From Micropruina sp. (GTDB taxonomy: Bacteria > Actinomycetota > Actinomycetes > Propionibacteriales > Propionibacteriaceae): a stretch of 64,000 bases of DNA. The position numbers and the translations under genes were made by a program. Location: NCBI GenBank assembly GCA_016711205.1, contig JADJTM010000001.1, forward strand, positions 124,001 to 188,000, given 5' to 3'. Below the pieces are notes generated by a model. It worked only from the letters and a program-made list of their open reading frames with translations. It had not been told where the DNA came from and did not search any database. Positions 50,136 through 58,382 of this stretch are shown here, one piece after another. Positions within the stretch are counted from its first letter, which is position 1. The number at the start of each line of letters is the position of its first letter.

Positions 50136-51074
50136 CTATGGGTTCGCAGTCACCTCACCGTGAGCCGGCAGGTGCCAAACGAGGATCGCGAGCAGGGTGA
50201 GGGTCATCGCCATCAGCAGGCCGACGGGCAGGGCGATCAGCACGCTGCCGCCGACGACGACCAGCGTGAACAGGCCGGCCACGCCGTTGAAGGCGCCGTG
50301 CAGCATCGCCGGGGCCAAAACGGTACCGGCGCGGTCCTTGGCCCAGGTGAGCAGAAATGAGAACGGCACCGTCCAGGTCACCATGACGGGAATGCCCCAC
50401 TGCCACTGCGCGCCGTAGTTGTGCCCCAGCACGATGATCGGCGCGTGCCACAGGCCCCACAGCACGCCGGTCAGCAGGCACGCACGAACGCGTCCGAGCG
50501 GCCGCAACAGGCGGTCGAGCACGCCGCGCCAGCCGTACTCCTCGCCGAAAGCGAACAGGCCGTTGATCGTCAGACCGGCCAGCACGCCCTGCACCAACGT
50601 CACCGGAACCAGCACGGCCAGCGGCGGCAGCACGTTCAGGTCGACGCCGGGACTGACCCGGCCGACCTGGTCGCGGAACTCCGCGTCCGTGGTGACCAGG
50701 TGGCCGGCACCGGGAACGGCCATGGTGCCCGCGAGCCAGGCGACCGCGAAGCCCAGGGCGAGGATCGCCGCGGTGATCGCGACGGTCACCAGGGCGCTTC
50801 GACCGTAGTGGCGCCAGAACGACGAGCGCAGCGCACGCCACTCCTGGCCCAGCAGGTAGCGCCGGACGAAGATCCGCTCGGTGATCAGGCCCGCCACCAT
50901 CGGCAGCGGCATGTAGAGCACAGCGGTGAGCACCAGCCCCAACGCGGCACCGACACCGCCGCCCCACTGCCGCAACGTCCAGATCAGTAGAGCCACGAGC
51001 ACGGCCCCGCCGAAGGCGATGGCATAGAAGAACGCCACCGGCCGCCAGTCGACGGCGCCGCGTTCCTGATTCAC
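50136..51074 (-). CDS. CPBP-family intramembrane metalloprotease
   Basis: A 312-residue polytopic membrane protein of the CAAX protease/bacteriocin-processing (CPBP) family. The metal-binding motifs are FGEEYGWRGVL (EExxxR), LWGLWHAPIIV (FxxxH-type) and MLHGAFNGV (HxxxN), lying among about eight hydrophobic helices. These enzymes cleave peptides within the membrane or process prenylated or bacteriocin-like substrates. It follows the SRPBCC gene by 37 bases and is probably co-transcribed with it. Confidence 0.87.
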   Translation of the reverse strand: MNQERGAVDWRPVAFFYAIAFGGAVLVALLIWTLRQWGGGVGAALGLVLTAVLYMPLPMVAGLITERIFVRRYLLGQEWRALRSSFWRHYGRSALVTVAITAAILALGFAVAWLAGTMAVPGAGHLVTTDAEFRDQVGRVSPGVDLNVLPPLAVLVPVTLVQGVLAGLTINGLFAFGEEYGWRGVLDRLLRPLGRVRACLLTGVLWGLWHAPIIVLGHNYGAQWQWGIPVMVTWTVPFSFLLTWAKDRAGTVLAPAMLHGAFNGVAGLFTLVVVGGSVLIALPVGLLMAMTLTLLAILVWHLPAHGEVTANP

Positions 51075-51111
51075 AGCCTTCCTTCGGTGTGAGGTCGATC
51101 GGGCGTCCTGT

Positions 51112-51552
51112 TCAACGCGCCAGGAACTCCTTCAGGCTGCCGAGTGCCGGAGCGAAGACCTCGGCGGCGAAGAACCCCGTCCAGTGGTCGAGTTCGTCGG
51201 CGGCGCAATCGAAGTCGGTCCACCACTCCACGAAGGAACGGTCGCCGTCGGTGACCGGCGTCACCTGCAGAGTTGCCACGTAGCCGGTGACCGGGAACGG
51301 AGCCGGTGGGCAGAACTCGAAGCTGCAGCGCCGATCCCGGTCGGACAACCCGAGCAGGTGCTCGCGGATCCGGTCGGCGCCGAACGCGAACGAGCGGACG
51401 GCGCCCACGGCGTCGCCGGTGCGTCCGTCCTCGATGTGGCTCTCGGACACATTGGACGACCACCAGGTGGCGAGCCCGTTGAAGTCGCGCACGGCCGACC
51501 ACACGCGGTCAGCCGGCGCGTCGATGACGGTGCTGTAGTAGGAGCGGGCCAT
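51112..51552 (-). CDS. SRPBCC-family (polyketide cyclase/START-like) protein
   Basis: A 146-residue START/Bet v1-like protein: STVIDAPADRVWSAVRDFNG, LATWWSSNVSESHIEDG, VGAVRSFAFG, EHLLGLSDRDRRCSFEF and, at the end, a long helix (FAAEVFAPALGSLKEFLAR). The fold makes a hydrophobic ligand pocket; members bind lipids or aromatic compounds, or act as cyclases. There is no catalytic motif to assign. It lies 48 bases behind the PEP-hydrolase-like gene on the same strand. Confidence 0.85.
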   Translation of the reverse strand: MARSYYSTVIDAPADRVWSAVRDFNGLATWWSSNVSESHIEDGRTGDAVGAVRSFAFGADRIREHLLGLSDRDRRCSFEFCPPAPFPVTGYVATLQVTPVTDGDRSFVEWWTDFDCAADELDHWTGFFAAEVFAPALGSLKEFLAR

Positions 51553-51600
51553 GGGTTCTTCTTTCGTGAGGGGTCGTGACGGCCGCGGCCGGGCCGCTCG

Positions 51601-52425
51601 TCAGTGGAACGTGATCGCCTTGAAGTCCTCGGTCTGCTTGCGGATGCCGACCTCGGTGGGGAAGCGTTCGATGGACGACGCGCCGTAGAAGCCCACGATG
51701 CCCTCGGTGTGGTCGAGGATGTACTGGGCGTCTTCGGGGTTGGCGATCGGTCCGCCGTGGCACAGGCAGAGAATCTCCGGGTTCACCGACTTCGCGGCGT
51801 CGGCGATCTCTTGCACCTTGACCGCGGCCTCTTCGAGGGTGAGGGCCGTCTGTGCCCCGATCGTTCCGGACGTGGTCAGCCCCATGTGAGGCACCAGAAT
51901 GTCGGCCCCGGCCGCGGCGAGGTCCTTGGCCTGGTCGGCATCGAAGGCATAGGGGGTGGTGAGCAGGTCCATCTCGTGGGCGGTGCGGATCATGTCGATC
52001 TCGGGGCCGAACCCCATGCCGGTCTCCTCCAGATTGGCGCGGAAGACCCCGTCGATCAGGCCGACGGTTGGAAAGTTCTGGACGCCGGCGAAGCCGATCT
52101 CTTTCACCTGCTTGAGGAAGTACGGCATCACCCGGAACGGGTCGGTGCCGTTGACGCCGGCCACCACCGGGGTGTGCTTGACCACCGGCAGCACCTCGTT
52201 CGCCATCTCCATCACGATGGCGTTGGCGTCCCCGTAGGCGAGCAGGCCCGAGAGCGACCCGCGTCCGGCCATCCGGAAGCGGCCCGAGTTGTAGATCACC
52301 AGCAGGTCGATGCCGCCGGCCTCGGCCGACTTGGCCGTGATGCCGGTGCCGGCGCCGCCGCCGATGATGGGCGTGCCCGCAGCGACCTGCGCGCGGAACT
52401 TGTCGATTATCTCCTGACGAGACAT
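51601..52425 (-). CDS. TIM-barrel protein, phosphoenolpyruvate hydrolase-like
   Basis: A 274-residue TIM barrel: IIDKFRAQVAAGTPIIGGGA, TGITAKSAEAGGIDLLVIYN, MEMANEVLPVVKHTPVVAGV, GFAGVQNFPTVGLIDGVFR, ADILVPHMGLTTSG, CLCHGGPIANPEDA and FYGASSIERFPTEV. This is the family annotated as phosphoenolpyruvate hydrolase-like (PF09370), always next to a UPF0261/Tm-1-like protein. The chemical role is unsettled. It follows the UPF0261 gene by 56 bases. Confidence 0.88.
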   Translation of the reverse strand: MSRQEIIDKFRAQVAAGTPIIGGGAGTGITAKSAEAGGIDLLVIYNSGRFRMAGRGSLSGLLAYGDANAIVMEMANEVLPVVKHTPVVAGVNGTDPFRVMPYFLKQVKEIGFAGVQNFPTVGLIDGVFRANLEETGMGFGPEIDMIRTAHEMDLLTTPYAFDADQAKDLAAAGADILVPHMGLTTSGTIGAQTALTLEEAAVKVQEIADAAKSVNPEILCLCHGGPIANPEDAQYILDHTEGIVGFYGASSIERFPTEVGIRKQTEDFKAITFH

Positions 52426-52481
52426 GTGGTGACCTTTCGTGTGATTGCTTTGTTGGACGGTGCCCGGGCTGGCCCTGGGGG

Positions 52482-53708
52482 TCAGCGGGCGCGGGTGATC
52501 TGCTGGTCGAGGGCCTCGGCGACGGCCTTGCCGAAGCCGGGGTCGTTGATGGCCTGATCCACCTCGTGGACGACGACGGCGCTGCCGGCAAGTCCGTCAC
52601 GAAGGGCGGCGAACAGCGCGTCGTCGGCCTCGGCGTCGCGGAAGGGGGCACCGTCCACGTCGATGGCGCTGACGCCCCGAAGCGGAACGAACAGCTCGGT
52701 GGGTCCGGTCGCGGCGGCCAGCTTGCGGGCGATGCGGCGTCCGAGCTCTGCCATCTTGGGGGTGGTGGTGCGCATCAGCGTGACCGTCGGGTTGTGCACG
52801 TAGAGGTTGCGCTCGGCGAACTGCGGGGGCACGGTGTCGAGGGGGCCGAAGTTGACCATGTCGAGCGCGCCCAGGCTGACCACCTGCGGCACCCCGGTGG
52901 CTCCGGCGATCTCGAGCCGATCAGGCCCGGCCGACAACACCCCGCCGACCAGGTCGTCGGCCAGTTCGGTCGTGGTGAGGTCGCACACCCCGGCGAGCAG
53001 CCCGGATTCGACCAGCTTCTCCATGGCCCGGCCGCCGGTGCCGGTGGCGTGAAAGACCAGCACCTCGTAGCCGAGGCCCTCCAGCGTCTCGCGCGCCTCG
53101 GTGCAGGCCGGCGTGGTGACGCCGAACATCGTCATGCCGATCACCGGCTTGTGGACGCTCTCGGTGCGACTCTGCCGGGCCTCGTACGCCTTCGCCATGC
53201 CTGCGACCGCGGCCGCGGCGTTGCCGAGCACCGCCTCGGAGACCGAGTTGATGCCGGCGACGTCGACCACCGAGTACATCAAGGTGGTGTCGACCTCGCC
53301 GACGTACGGCTTGACGTCACCGGACGCCATCGTCGACACGAGCAGCTTCGGAAAGCCGATCGGCAGCGCCTGCATGGCCGGTGCCGCCACGGACGAGCCG
53401 CCCGACCCGCCGATCGCCAGCAACGCCTGAATGGTGCCCGCCTCGGCCAACTCTCGGACGACGGCGGCCGCGCCTTTGCCCATCACCCCCATCATCTCGC
53501 CGCGATCGCGGTGCGCCCGCAGCGCGTCGGGGTCGGCCCCGGCCGCCTCGATCACCTGCGTCGAGGACACGTCGGCCAGCTCACTGGACGAGAACGAGCC
53601 GGTGTCGATCAGGTGGGTCTGCACCCCCAGGGATTGCAGGGCCTCACGAAGCCAGGCGTACTCCTCGCCTTTGGTGTCGAGGGTTCCCAGCAGCGCAACA
53701 GTTGCCAT
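52482..53708 (-). CDS. UPF0261/Tm-1-like ATP-binding protein
   Basis: A 408-residue Tm-1-like protein: VALLGTLDTKGEEYAWLREA at the N-terminus (the family signature), GEMMGVMGKGAAAVVRELAE, AIGGSGGSSVAAPAM, MYSVVDVAGINSVSEAVLGN, GMTMFGVTTPACTEARETLE and VFHATGTGGRAMEKL (nucleotide contacts), and FVPLRGVSAID. The plant relative Tm-1 binds ATP and blocks a viral replicase; the bacterial role is unknown. First gene of the group running to the CPBP protease; a GAGTGAGAG ribosome site precedes ATG 53708. Confidence 0.9.
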   Translation of the reverse strand: MATVALLGTLDTKGEEYAWLREALQSLGVQTHLIDTGSFSSSELADVSSTQVIEAAGADPDALRAHRDRGEMMGVMGKGAAAVVRELAEAGTIQALLAIGGSGGSSVAAPAMQALPIGFPKLLVSTMASGDVKPYVGEVDTTLMYSVVDVAGINSVSEAVLGNAAAAVAGMAKAYEARQSRTESVHKPVIGMTMFGVTTPACTEARETLEGLGYEVLVFHATGTGGRAMEKLVESGLLAGVCDLTTTELADDLVGGVLSAGPDRLEIAGATGVPQVVSLGALDMVNFGPLDTVPPQFAERNLYVHNPTVTLMRTTTPKMAELGRRIARKLAAATGPTELFVPLRGVSAIDVDGAPFRDAEADDALFAALRDGLAGSAVVVHEVDQAINDPGFGKAVAEALDQQITRAR

Positions 53709-53936
53709 CTCTCACTCCTTTGTAAGAACACCTCCACTCAACTACTTCGCATCCGCTCGCGCAGGTCCAATGCCGAAATTTGGTCCCGCGCGTGGCCGGG
53801 ACGGGCGGCCGAGACCACGAGCGTCACCGAATGAGACGGCGTGATCCGCTGATGCGGCCCGGTGCTGCTCAGAGTGTGGAGGATCGGGGTTCGATGTCGA
53901 AGCCCAATCCTCCGCACTTCGATCATCTTCAGCCGA

Positions 53937-54236
53937 TCACCGTCGGAACGTGGGCCAGCGCGAAACCACCACGTCGAACGAGGCGGGCGGGAACGGATAC
54001 GTCATCACGGCCTCCCGAGCCATTGAACGCCCGGGTCTTCCGCGCTCGCAGACCTCAACACCGCCGCGCCGGTGTCGAGCCCGATGACCTCCGGTATGCG
54101 CTGGTGCAGTTCGGCGGCCAGAAAGCCCGTTGCCGGTGCCCACATCAAGCGCCATACGCGCTGCAAGCGGAAGTGCTTTCATCACCCTGGGGTGGTACTG
54201 GGTGTGGTGGTTCCACCGCTTCGCAGCCGCTGACAT
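53937..54236 (-). pseudogene. SAM-dependent methyltransferase fragment
   Basis: From ATG 54236: KRWNHHTQYHPRVMKALP, MALDVGTGNGL (SAM motif I), one frame over LAAELHQRIPEVIGLDTGAA, then VMTYPFPPASFDVVVSRW and a stop at 53937. A single extra T in CTTTCTGG (about 54133) explains the first shift, and the protein ends before motif V, so the C-terminal half is lost. The gap 53709-54272 holds only this relic. Confidence 0.65.
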
Positions 54237-54272
54237 TCGTCCACAGTGCTCGCAGCGGAGAGTGGGCCAGCG

Positions 54273-55976
54273 TCAACTCGCCGGTAGTGCCAGCACCTGT
54301 TCGCGGACGACCCGGCGCAGCACCTTGCCCACCTGCGAGCGGGGCAGCTCGGTGAGCAGCACCACCCGGCGCGGGATCGCGTACTTGGCCAGCCGCGGCC
54401 GGCACCATTCCCGGACGGCTGACAGGTCGATCTGGACGCCCTCCTGAACCGTCAGCGCCGCCACCACCGACTCACCCATGTCGCCGCTCGGCACGCCGAC
54501 CACAGCCACGTCCGACACGCCGGGCATGGTGCGCAGCCAGTCCTCGACCTGGGACGGGTACACCTTGTGCCCGCTGGTGACGATCATCTCTTTGATCCGG
54601 TCGACCAGGGTGACGAAGCCGTCCTCATCGACCTGTACGACGTCACCGGTGCGCAGCCACCCGTCAGGGCTGAGCTGGTGGGCGGTCTCGTCCGGACGGT
54701 TCCAGTAGCCCTGGAAAACCTGCGGGCCGCGGATCAGCAGTTCGCCCCGCTCGCCGCGCGGGACCGGCTGGCTGGGGTCGGTCAGGCTGACCACGCGGAC
54801 GTCCGTGCCCGGGAACGGCAGGCCCAGCGACCCGGGTCGGCGGCGCGCGTCGAACGGGTTGCCGAGGGCGACCGGCGAGGTCTCTGTCATTCCGTAGCCC
54901 TCGACCACCAGGCCGCCGGTGGCGCTCTCCCAGCGCTGTGCGGTCTCGGCGGGCAGTTTCATCGCGCCGCTGATCGCGTGGGTGAAGCTGCTCAGGGACA
55001 CGTTGGCGTCCTCGGCGGCGGTGACCAGCCGGTCGAGCATCGGCGGCACCGCCGGCAGGAACGAGCCCGGACGGCGGCGCTGCGCGGCCAGCACCAGCGA
55101 GGTGTCGAAGGACGGCAGGATGACCAGCGTCGCCGCGATCCGGATCGCATACGACAAGCACAGGGTCAGCCCGAACGCGTGAAAGAACGGCAGCACGCCG
55201 AACACCGTCTCGGTACCCGTGCGATGCCCCGTCCAGGCCGCACCCTGCACCGCGTTGGCGACCAGACGGGCGTGCGTGAGCGTGGCGGCCTTCGGGGTTC
55301 CCGTGGTGCCGCCGGTGTACTGCAGCAGCGCTACGTCGGACGAGAGCGGCTCGGGATGATCGGCCGGCAGCGGGGCGGCGGCGCGCAGCAGGTCATGCCA
55401 GAAGGGGACGCCGGGCGGGACCGGGCCGCGCATCGCGGCGGCGCTGCGGCGGGCCTTCGCGATCGGCAACCGAAGCGCGAGCCGCTGCAACACGGGCAGG
55501 TCGTGGGCCAGGTCCACCGCGATCACGTGGCGGACCGCGGTCGAGGACTGGTCGGCGAGCACCCCGGGTACGGCCTTCGTCCAGAGCAGCGCGACCGTGG
55601 TGCCGGAGTCGGCGAGTTGATGGACGAGCTCGGCAGCCGAGTAGGTCGGGTTGTTCTCCACCACCACGGCACCGATCCGCAGGGCGGCGTAGAAAGCGAC
55701 CAGATGGGCGGTGCAGTTCGGCAGCGCGATGGCCACCCGATCACCCGGTTGCACACCCAGCGCCAGCAGCGCGCCGGCGGCCCGGCTCACCTGCTCCGCC
55801 AGCTGGGTGTAGGTGGTGGTTCTGCCCAGAAAGTCGATCGCGACCCGGTCACCGTGCGTGCCGGCCGCGCGTGCCAGAGCCGAGGTCAGCGGCTCGTCCG
55901 GAATCGGCGGGCACGGGATCGGCGAAACCGTCTGCGGCAGGTCTTTCGCCTGCGAGGTCGGGCTGTCGAGCGTCAC
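54273..55976 (-). CDS. Long-chain fatty-acid/acyl-CoA ligase (AMP-binding enzyme)
   Basis: A 567-residue ANL-superfamily ligase. Motif A10-like core: LLQYTGGTTGTPKAATLTHA (P-loop), FGVLPFFHAFGL, EGYGMTETSPVA, GELLIRGPQVFQGYWNRPD, DGWLRTGDVVQVDEDGFV, IVTSGHKVYPSQVE and near the end PRSQVGKVLRRVV with the catalytic Lys. It activates a carboxylic acid with ATP and loads it onto CoA; the wide pocket sequence suggests medium- or long-chain fatty acids. The GTG start at 55976 is 12 bases from an inverted repeat typical of fatty-acid regulators. Confidence 0.9.
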   Translation of the reverse strand: MTLDSPTSQAKDLPQTVSPIPCPPIPDEPLTSALARAAGTHGDRVAIDFLGRTTTYTQLAEQVSRAAGALLALGVQPGDRVAIALPNCTAHLVAFYAALRIGAVVVENNPTYSAAELVHQLADSGTTVALLWTKAVPGVLADQSSTAVRHVIAVDLAHDLPVLQRLALRLPIAKARRSAAAMRGPVPPGVPFWHDLLRAAAPLPADHPEPLSSDVALLQYTGGTTGTPKAATLTHARLVANAVQGAAWTGHRTGTETVFGVLPFFHAFGLTLCLSYAIRIAATLVILPSFDTSLVLAAQRRRPGSFLPAVPPMLDRLVTAAEDANVSLSSFTHAISGAMKLPAETAQRWESATGGLVVEGYGMTETSPVALGNPFDARRRPGSLGLPFPGTDVRVVSLTDPSQPVPRGERGELLIRGPQVFQGYWNRPDETAHQLSPDGWLRTGDVVQVDEDGFVTLVDRIKEMIVTSGHKVYPSQVEDWLRTMPGVSDVAVVGVPSGDMGESVVAALTVQEGVQIDLSAVREWCRPRLAKYAIPRRVVLLTELPRSQVGKVLRRVVREQVLALPAS

Positions 55977-55988
55977 GCCCTCGATACT

Positions 55989-56008
55989 AACCTACGCAAC
56001 CGTAAGTT
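55989..56008 (-). promoter_or_regulatory. Operator candidate of the acyl-CoA ligase gene
   Basis: AACCTACG (55989-55996), spacer CAAC, CGTAAGTT (56001-56008): an 8+8 inverted repeat with one mismatch, 12 bases upstream of the GTG start on the minus strand. Inverted repeats of this TTACG/CGTAA kind are common targets of TetR-type regulators of lipid genes in actinobacteria. Confidence 0.5.
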
Positions 56009-56084
56009 GGGAGGGAGGAGCGCCGCCCGCGCCCGGTGAGTACTGCCCGTTCTCGCAGCACCGGGATCAGGCGCCATTCGCCAC

Positions 56085-56250
56085 TTTTTGGTTGATTTGG
56101 TCGGGCCAAGTGCGAGCGCGGAACGTTTTCGCCACTTTGTGGTTGATTTGGATACCCGCGGGGGTATTGGTATCAACCAGAAAGTGGCGGTGCCCCCACA
56201 CCTGCTGGCCCACCTGGTCTCAGGGCCGGTGATAACAACCAAAACCCGGC
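56085..56250. repeat. Intergenic palindromic repeat, copy B
   Basis: In the gap 55977-56300. A unit CCACTTTTTGGTTGATTTGG occurs at about 56093 and, as CCACTTTGTGGTTGATTTGG, at about 56130; GGATACCCGCGGGGGTATTGG follows (56148-56168), then the inverted unit ATCAACCAGAAAGTGGCGG and a further GATAACAACCAAAACCCGG. It shares core and order with copy A at 48815-48925. No gene is seen here. Confidence 0.65.
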
Positions 56251-56300
56251 GATTCCGGCTCGCACCACGCCGTCTTGGGGGATGACTGCCCAACCGCAAG

Positions 56301-57056
56301 TCAGTGCGAGTCAACCTCGAAGAAGTGCCGGATCGCGTTGACCGCCGCCGGGAAGCCGGCGTAGCCGGACAGGTGCGCCAGTGCTGCCAGCACCGTCTCC
56401 GGGCTGTTGCCGGCCGCCAGGGCGCCGGCGATGTGCGAGCGCACCTGTGGGTCGAGTCCGGCGGTCGCCAGCGCGCACAAGATCAACAGTTCGCGGGTGG
56501 CGGTGTCGAGGCCGTTGCGGGTGGCGAAGTCGCCGAAGGCCCACTCGGTGAGCAGCGCCGGAACGGCTTCGCCGTACGGTGCCGGCAGGTCGGCCAATGA
56601 CTGGGCCATGCGGGTTCCGTACAGGCGCTGCTGAACATCGCGACCCCGCGCGCGGCGGTCGTCGTCCGTGGTCGTGCCCTGGTCGGGCAGCGGCAACGTG
56701 ACGCCCTGCTCGACCAGCACCTCGTTGAGCACACCCAACGCGTTAAGGGTGCGCGGGAAGCCGATGAAGGCGGCGAGTTGGTAGATCGCCTCACGCAACT
56801 CCACCGGCTGCACGCCCACGTGCAGGGCCGCCCGCAGGTGCGCCCGCAGCTGGGGTAGCGCCTGCAGGGTGGCCAGGGCGGTCACGGTGATCAGTTCGCG
56901 GGTGCGGTGATCCAGCTCACCCAGGGCGAACAGGTCGCCGAAGATGTAGGTGCGCAGAATGCGTCCGAACTCGGGGTCGGTGTCGGCGGCGGTGGTGTCC
57001 CGCTGGCCGAACAGCTCCGTGTACACCTGTTCGCTGCGGTCGAGTCGTTCACTCAT
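56301..57056 (-). CDS. Carboxymuconolactone decarboxylase-family protein (two domains)
   Basis: A 251-residue tandem CMD/AhpD-like protein. The first domain is VYTELFGQRD, YIFGDLFALGELDHRTRELI, LRAHLRAALHVGVQPVELRE and IYQLAAFIGFPRTLNAL; the second repeats the pattern (EWAFGDFATRNGLDTATREL, VRSHIAGALAAGNSPETVLA, LAHLSGYAGFPAAVNAI). No CxxC redox pair is present, so it is not an AhpD-type disulphide reductase. It is a likely decarboxylase or a structural relative of the aromatic-degradation enzyme. AAAGGACAG precedes ATG 57056. Confidence 0.88.
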   Translation of the reverse strand: MSERLDRSEQVYTELFGQRDTTAADTDPEFGRILRTYIFGDLFALGELDHRTRELITVTALATLQALPQLRAHLRAALHVGVQPVELREAIYQLAAFIGFPRTLNALGVLNEVLVEQGVTLPLPDQGTTTDDDRRARGRDVQQRLYGTRMAQSLADLPAPYGEAVPALLTEWAFGDFATRNGLDTATRELLILCALATAGLDPQVRSHIAGALAAGNSPETVLAALAHLSGYAGFPAAVNAIRHFFEVDSH

Positions 57057-57069
57057 GTCGCTGTCCTTT

Positions 57070-57110
57070 CAGGTTCGCCTCCACTGACTGATCGCCGAGG
57101 GTGGTCAGCG
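57070..57110 (-). pseudogene. Scrap of an SDR gene 3' end
   Basis: About 41 bases (CAGGTTCGCCTCC and TGATCGCCGAGGGTGGTCAG) match the last codons of the SDR gene at 58392-58432, with about four mismatches. On the minus strand it encodes TLTTLGDQ and EANL-like residues. It lies between the CMD gene and cysK and signals a duplication or rearrangement around cysK. Confidence 0.6.
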
Positions 57111-57238
57111 ATCACCGTACGCGAGCCATCACGTAGGCAAGACTCCCCATACCCACTGTCTTCGTCGAGTGACAGGGTGAGTAAGTCCGTCAGGGTGCGC
57201 GCGGTTGTCGGCGTGCCCGCTCAGCGTAGGGAGATTCC

Positions 57239-58327
57239 ATGGCGCCATCGCAGGGGACCAGAACCACGACAGGTCGAGGACGACTCTTCGAGAGCATCCT
57301 GGACACGGTTGGCGACACCCCCGTGGTCCGCGTCAACAACACTGGGGTCGACGGCGTGACGCTGTGCGTCAAGGCTGAGTTCTTCAACCCGCTCGCCTCG
57401 GTCAAAGACCGGCTGGCCCTCAACGTCATCGAGGATGCCGAACGTCGCGGCACCATCCAGCCTGGCCAGACCGTTGTCGAGGCGACCAGCGGCAACACCG
57501 GAATCGGATTGGCGATGGTGTGCGCGCAGAAGGGCTATCCGCTGGTCGTGACCATGGCCGACAGCTTCTCGATCGAGCGCCGTCGCCTGATGCGCATGCT
57601 GGGCGCGAAGGTGGTGCTCACGCCGCGGGCCGAGAAGGGGTTCGGCATGTACCGCAAGGCGGTCGACCTGGCCGAGGCCAACGGATGGTTCCTCGCCCAC
57701 CAGTTCGAGACGCAGGCCAATGCCGACATCCACGAAGCAACCACCGGGCGGGAGATCCTCAACGACTTCGCAGGCTCGAGGCTGGACTACTTCGTCACCG
57801 GTTACGGCACCGGCGGCACCGTGACGGGCGTGGGTCGGGTGTTGCGCAGGGAACGTCCGGAGGTCAGGATCGTGCTTTCCGAACCCGCCAACGCCCAACT
57901 GCTCGGCAGCGGTACCCGCCAGGAGCGTGACCCGGACGGCGCACCGGCGTCCAGCCACCCCGCCTTCGAGCCCCACCCCATCCAAGGGTGGACTCCAGAC
58001 TTCATCCCGAACGTGCTGCAGGAGGCCATCGACCAGCATCTCTTCGATGAGGTGATCCCGGTGGCGGGAGCCGAGGGCATGCGGTGGGCACGCGAACTGG
58101 CCGCGAAGGAGGGCATCCTGACCGGCGTCTCCGGCGGCGCCACCTTCGCTGTGGCACGCCAGGTCGCCGAGAAAGCGGAGCCCGGGTCGGTGATCCTGGC
58201 CATGCTGCCGGACACCGGTGAGCGCTACCTCTCGACGCCGCTGTTCGACGAGATCCCGGCCGACATGACCGAAGAAGAGCTCGCGATCTCGCTGTCGACG
58301 CCGGGGTATCAGCTGCCGCCCCAGTGA
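57239..58327 (+). CDS. cysK: Cysteine synthase (O-acetylserine sulfhydrylase type)
   Basis: A 362-residue PLP enzyme of fold type II. The PLP-lysine is K56 in PLASVKDRLAL, the substrate loop is EATSGNTGIGLAMVCAQKGY, the phosphate-binding loop is YGTGGTVTGVGRVL, and the C-terminus has GVSGGATFAVARQ and MLPDTGERYLSTPLF, the typical CysK ending. It makes cysteine from O-acetylserine and sulphide. The N-terminal extension (about 17 residues) is longer than in most CysK. It stands alone on the plus strand between minus-strand genes, with SDR scrap upstream. Confidence 0.9.
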   Translation: MAPSQGTRTTTGRGRLFESILDTVGDTPVVRVNNTGVDGVTLCVKAEFFNPLASVKDRLALNVIEDAERRGTIQPGQTVVEATSGNTGIGLAMVCAQKGYPLVVTMADSFSIERRRLMRMLGAKVVLTPRAEKGFGMYRKAVDLAEANGWFLAHQFETQANADIHEATTGREILNDFAGSRLDYFVTGYGTGGTVTGVGRVLRRERPEVRIVLSEPANAQLLGSGTRQERDPDGAPASSHPAFEPHPIQGWTPDFIPNVLQEAIDQHLFDEVIPVAGAEGMRWARELAAKEGILTGVSGGATFAVARQVAEKAEPGSVILAMLPDTGERYLSTPLFDEIPADMTEEELAISLSTPGYQLPPQ

Positions 58328-58382
58328 GCTGACCCTGCGCCAGCCGCACTGCCGGCTGCACGTGCGCCCGAAGCCTCGACGG

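Noticed and set aside
54567..56039. A 490-residue plus-strand frame opposite the acyl-CoA ligase
   Set aside because: Antisense shadow with low-complexity Arg/Gly composition and no motifs.
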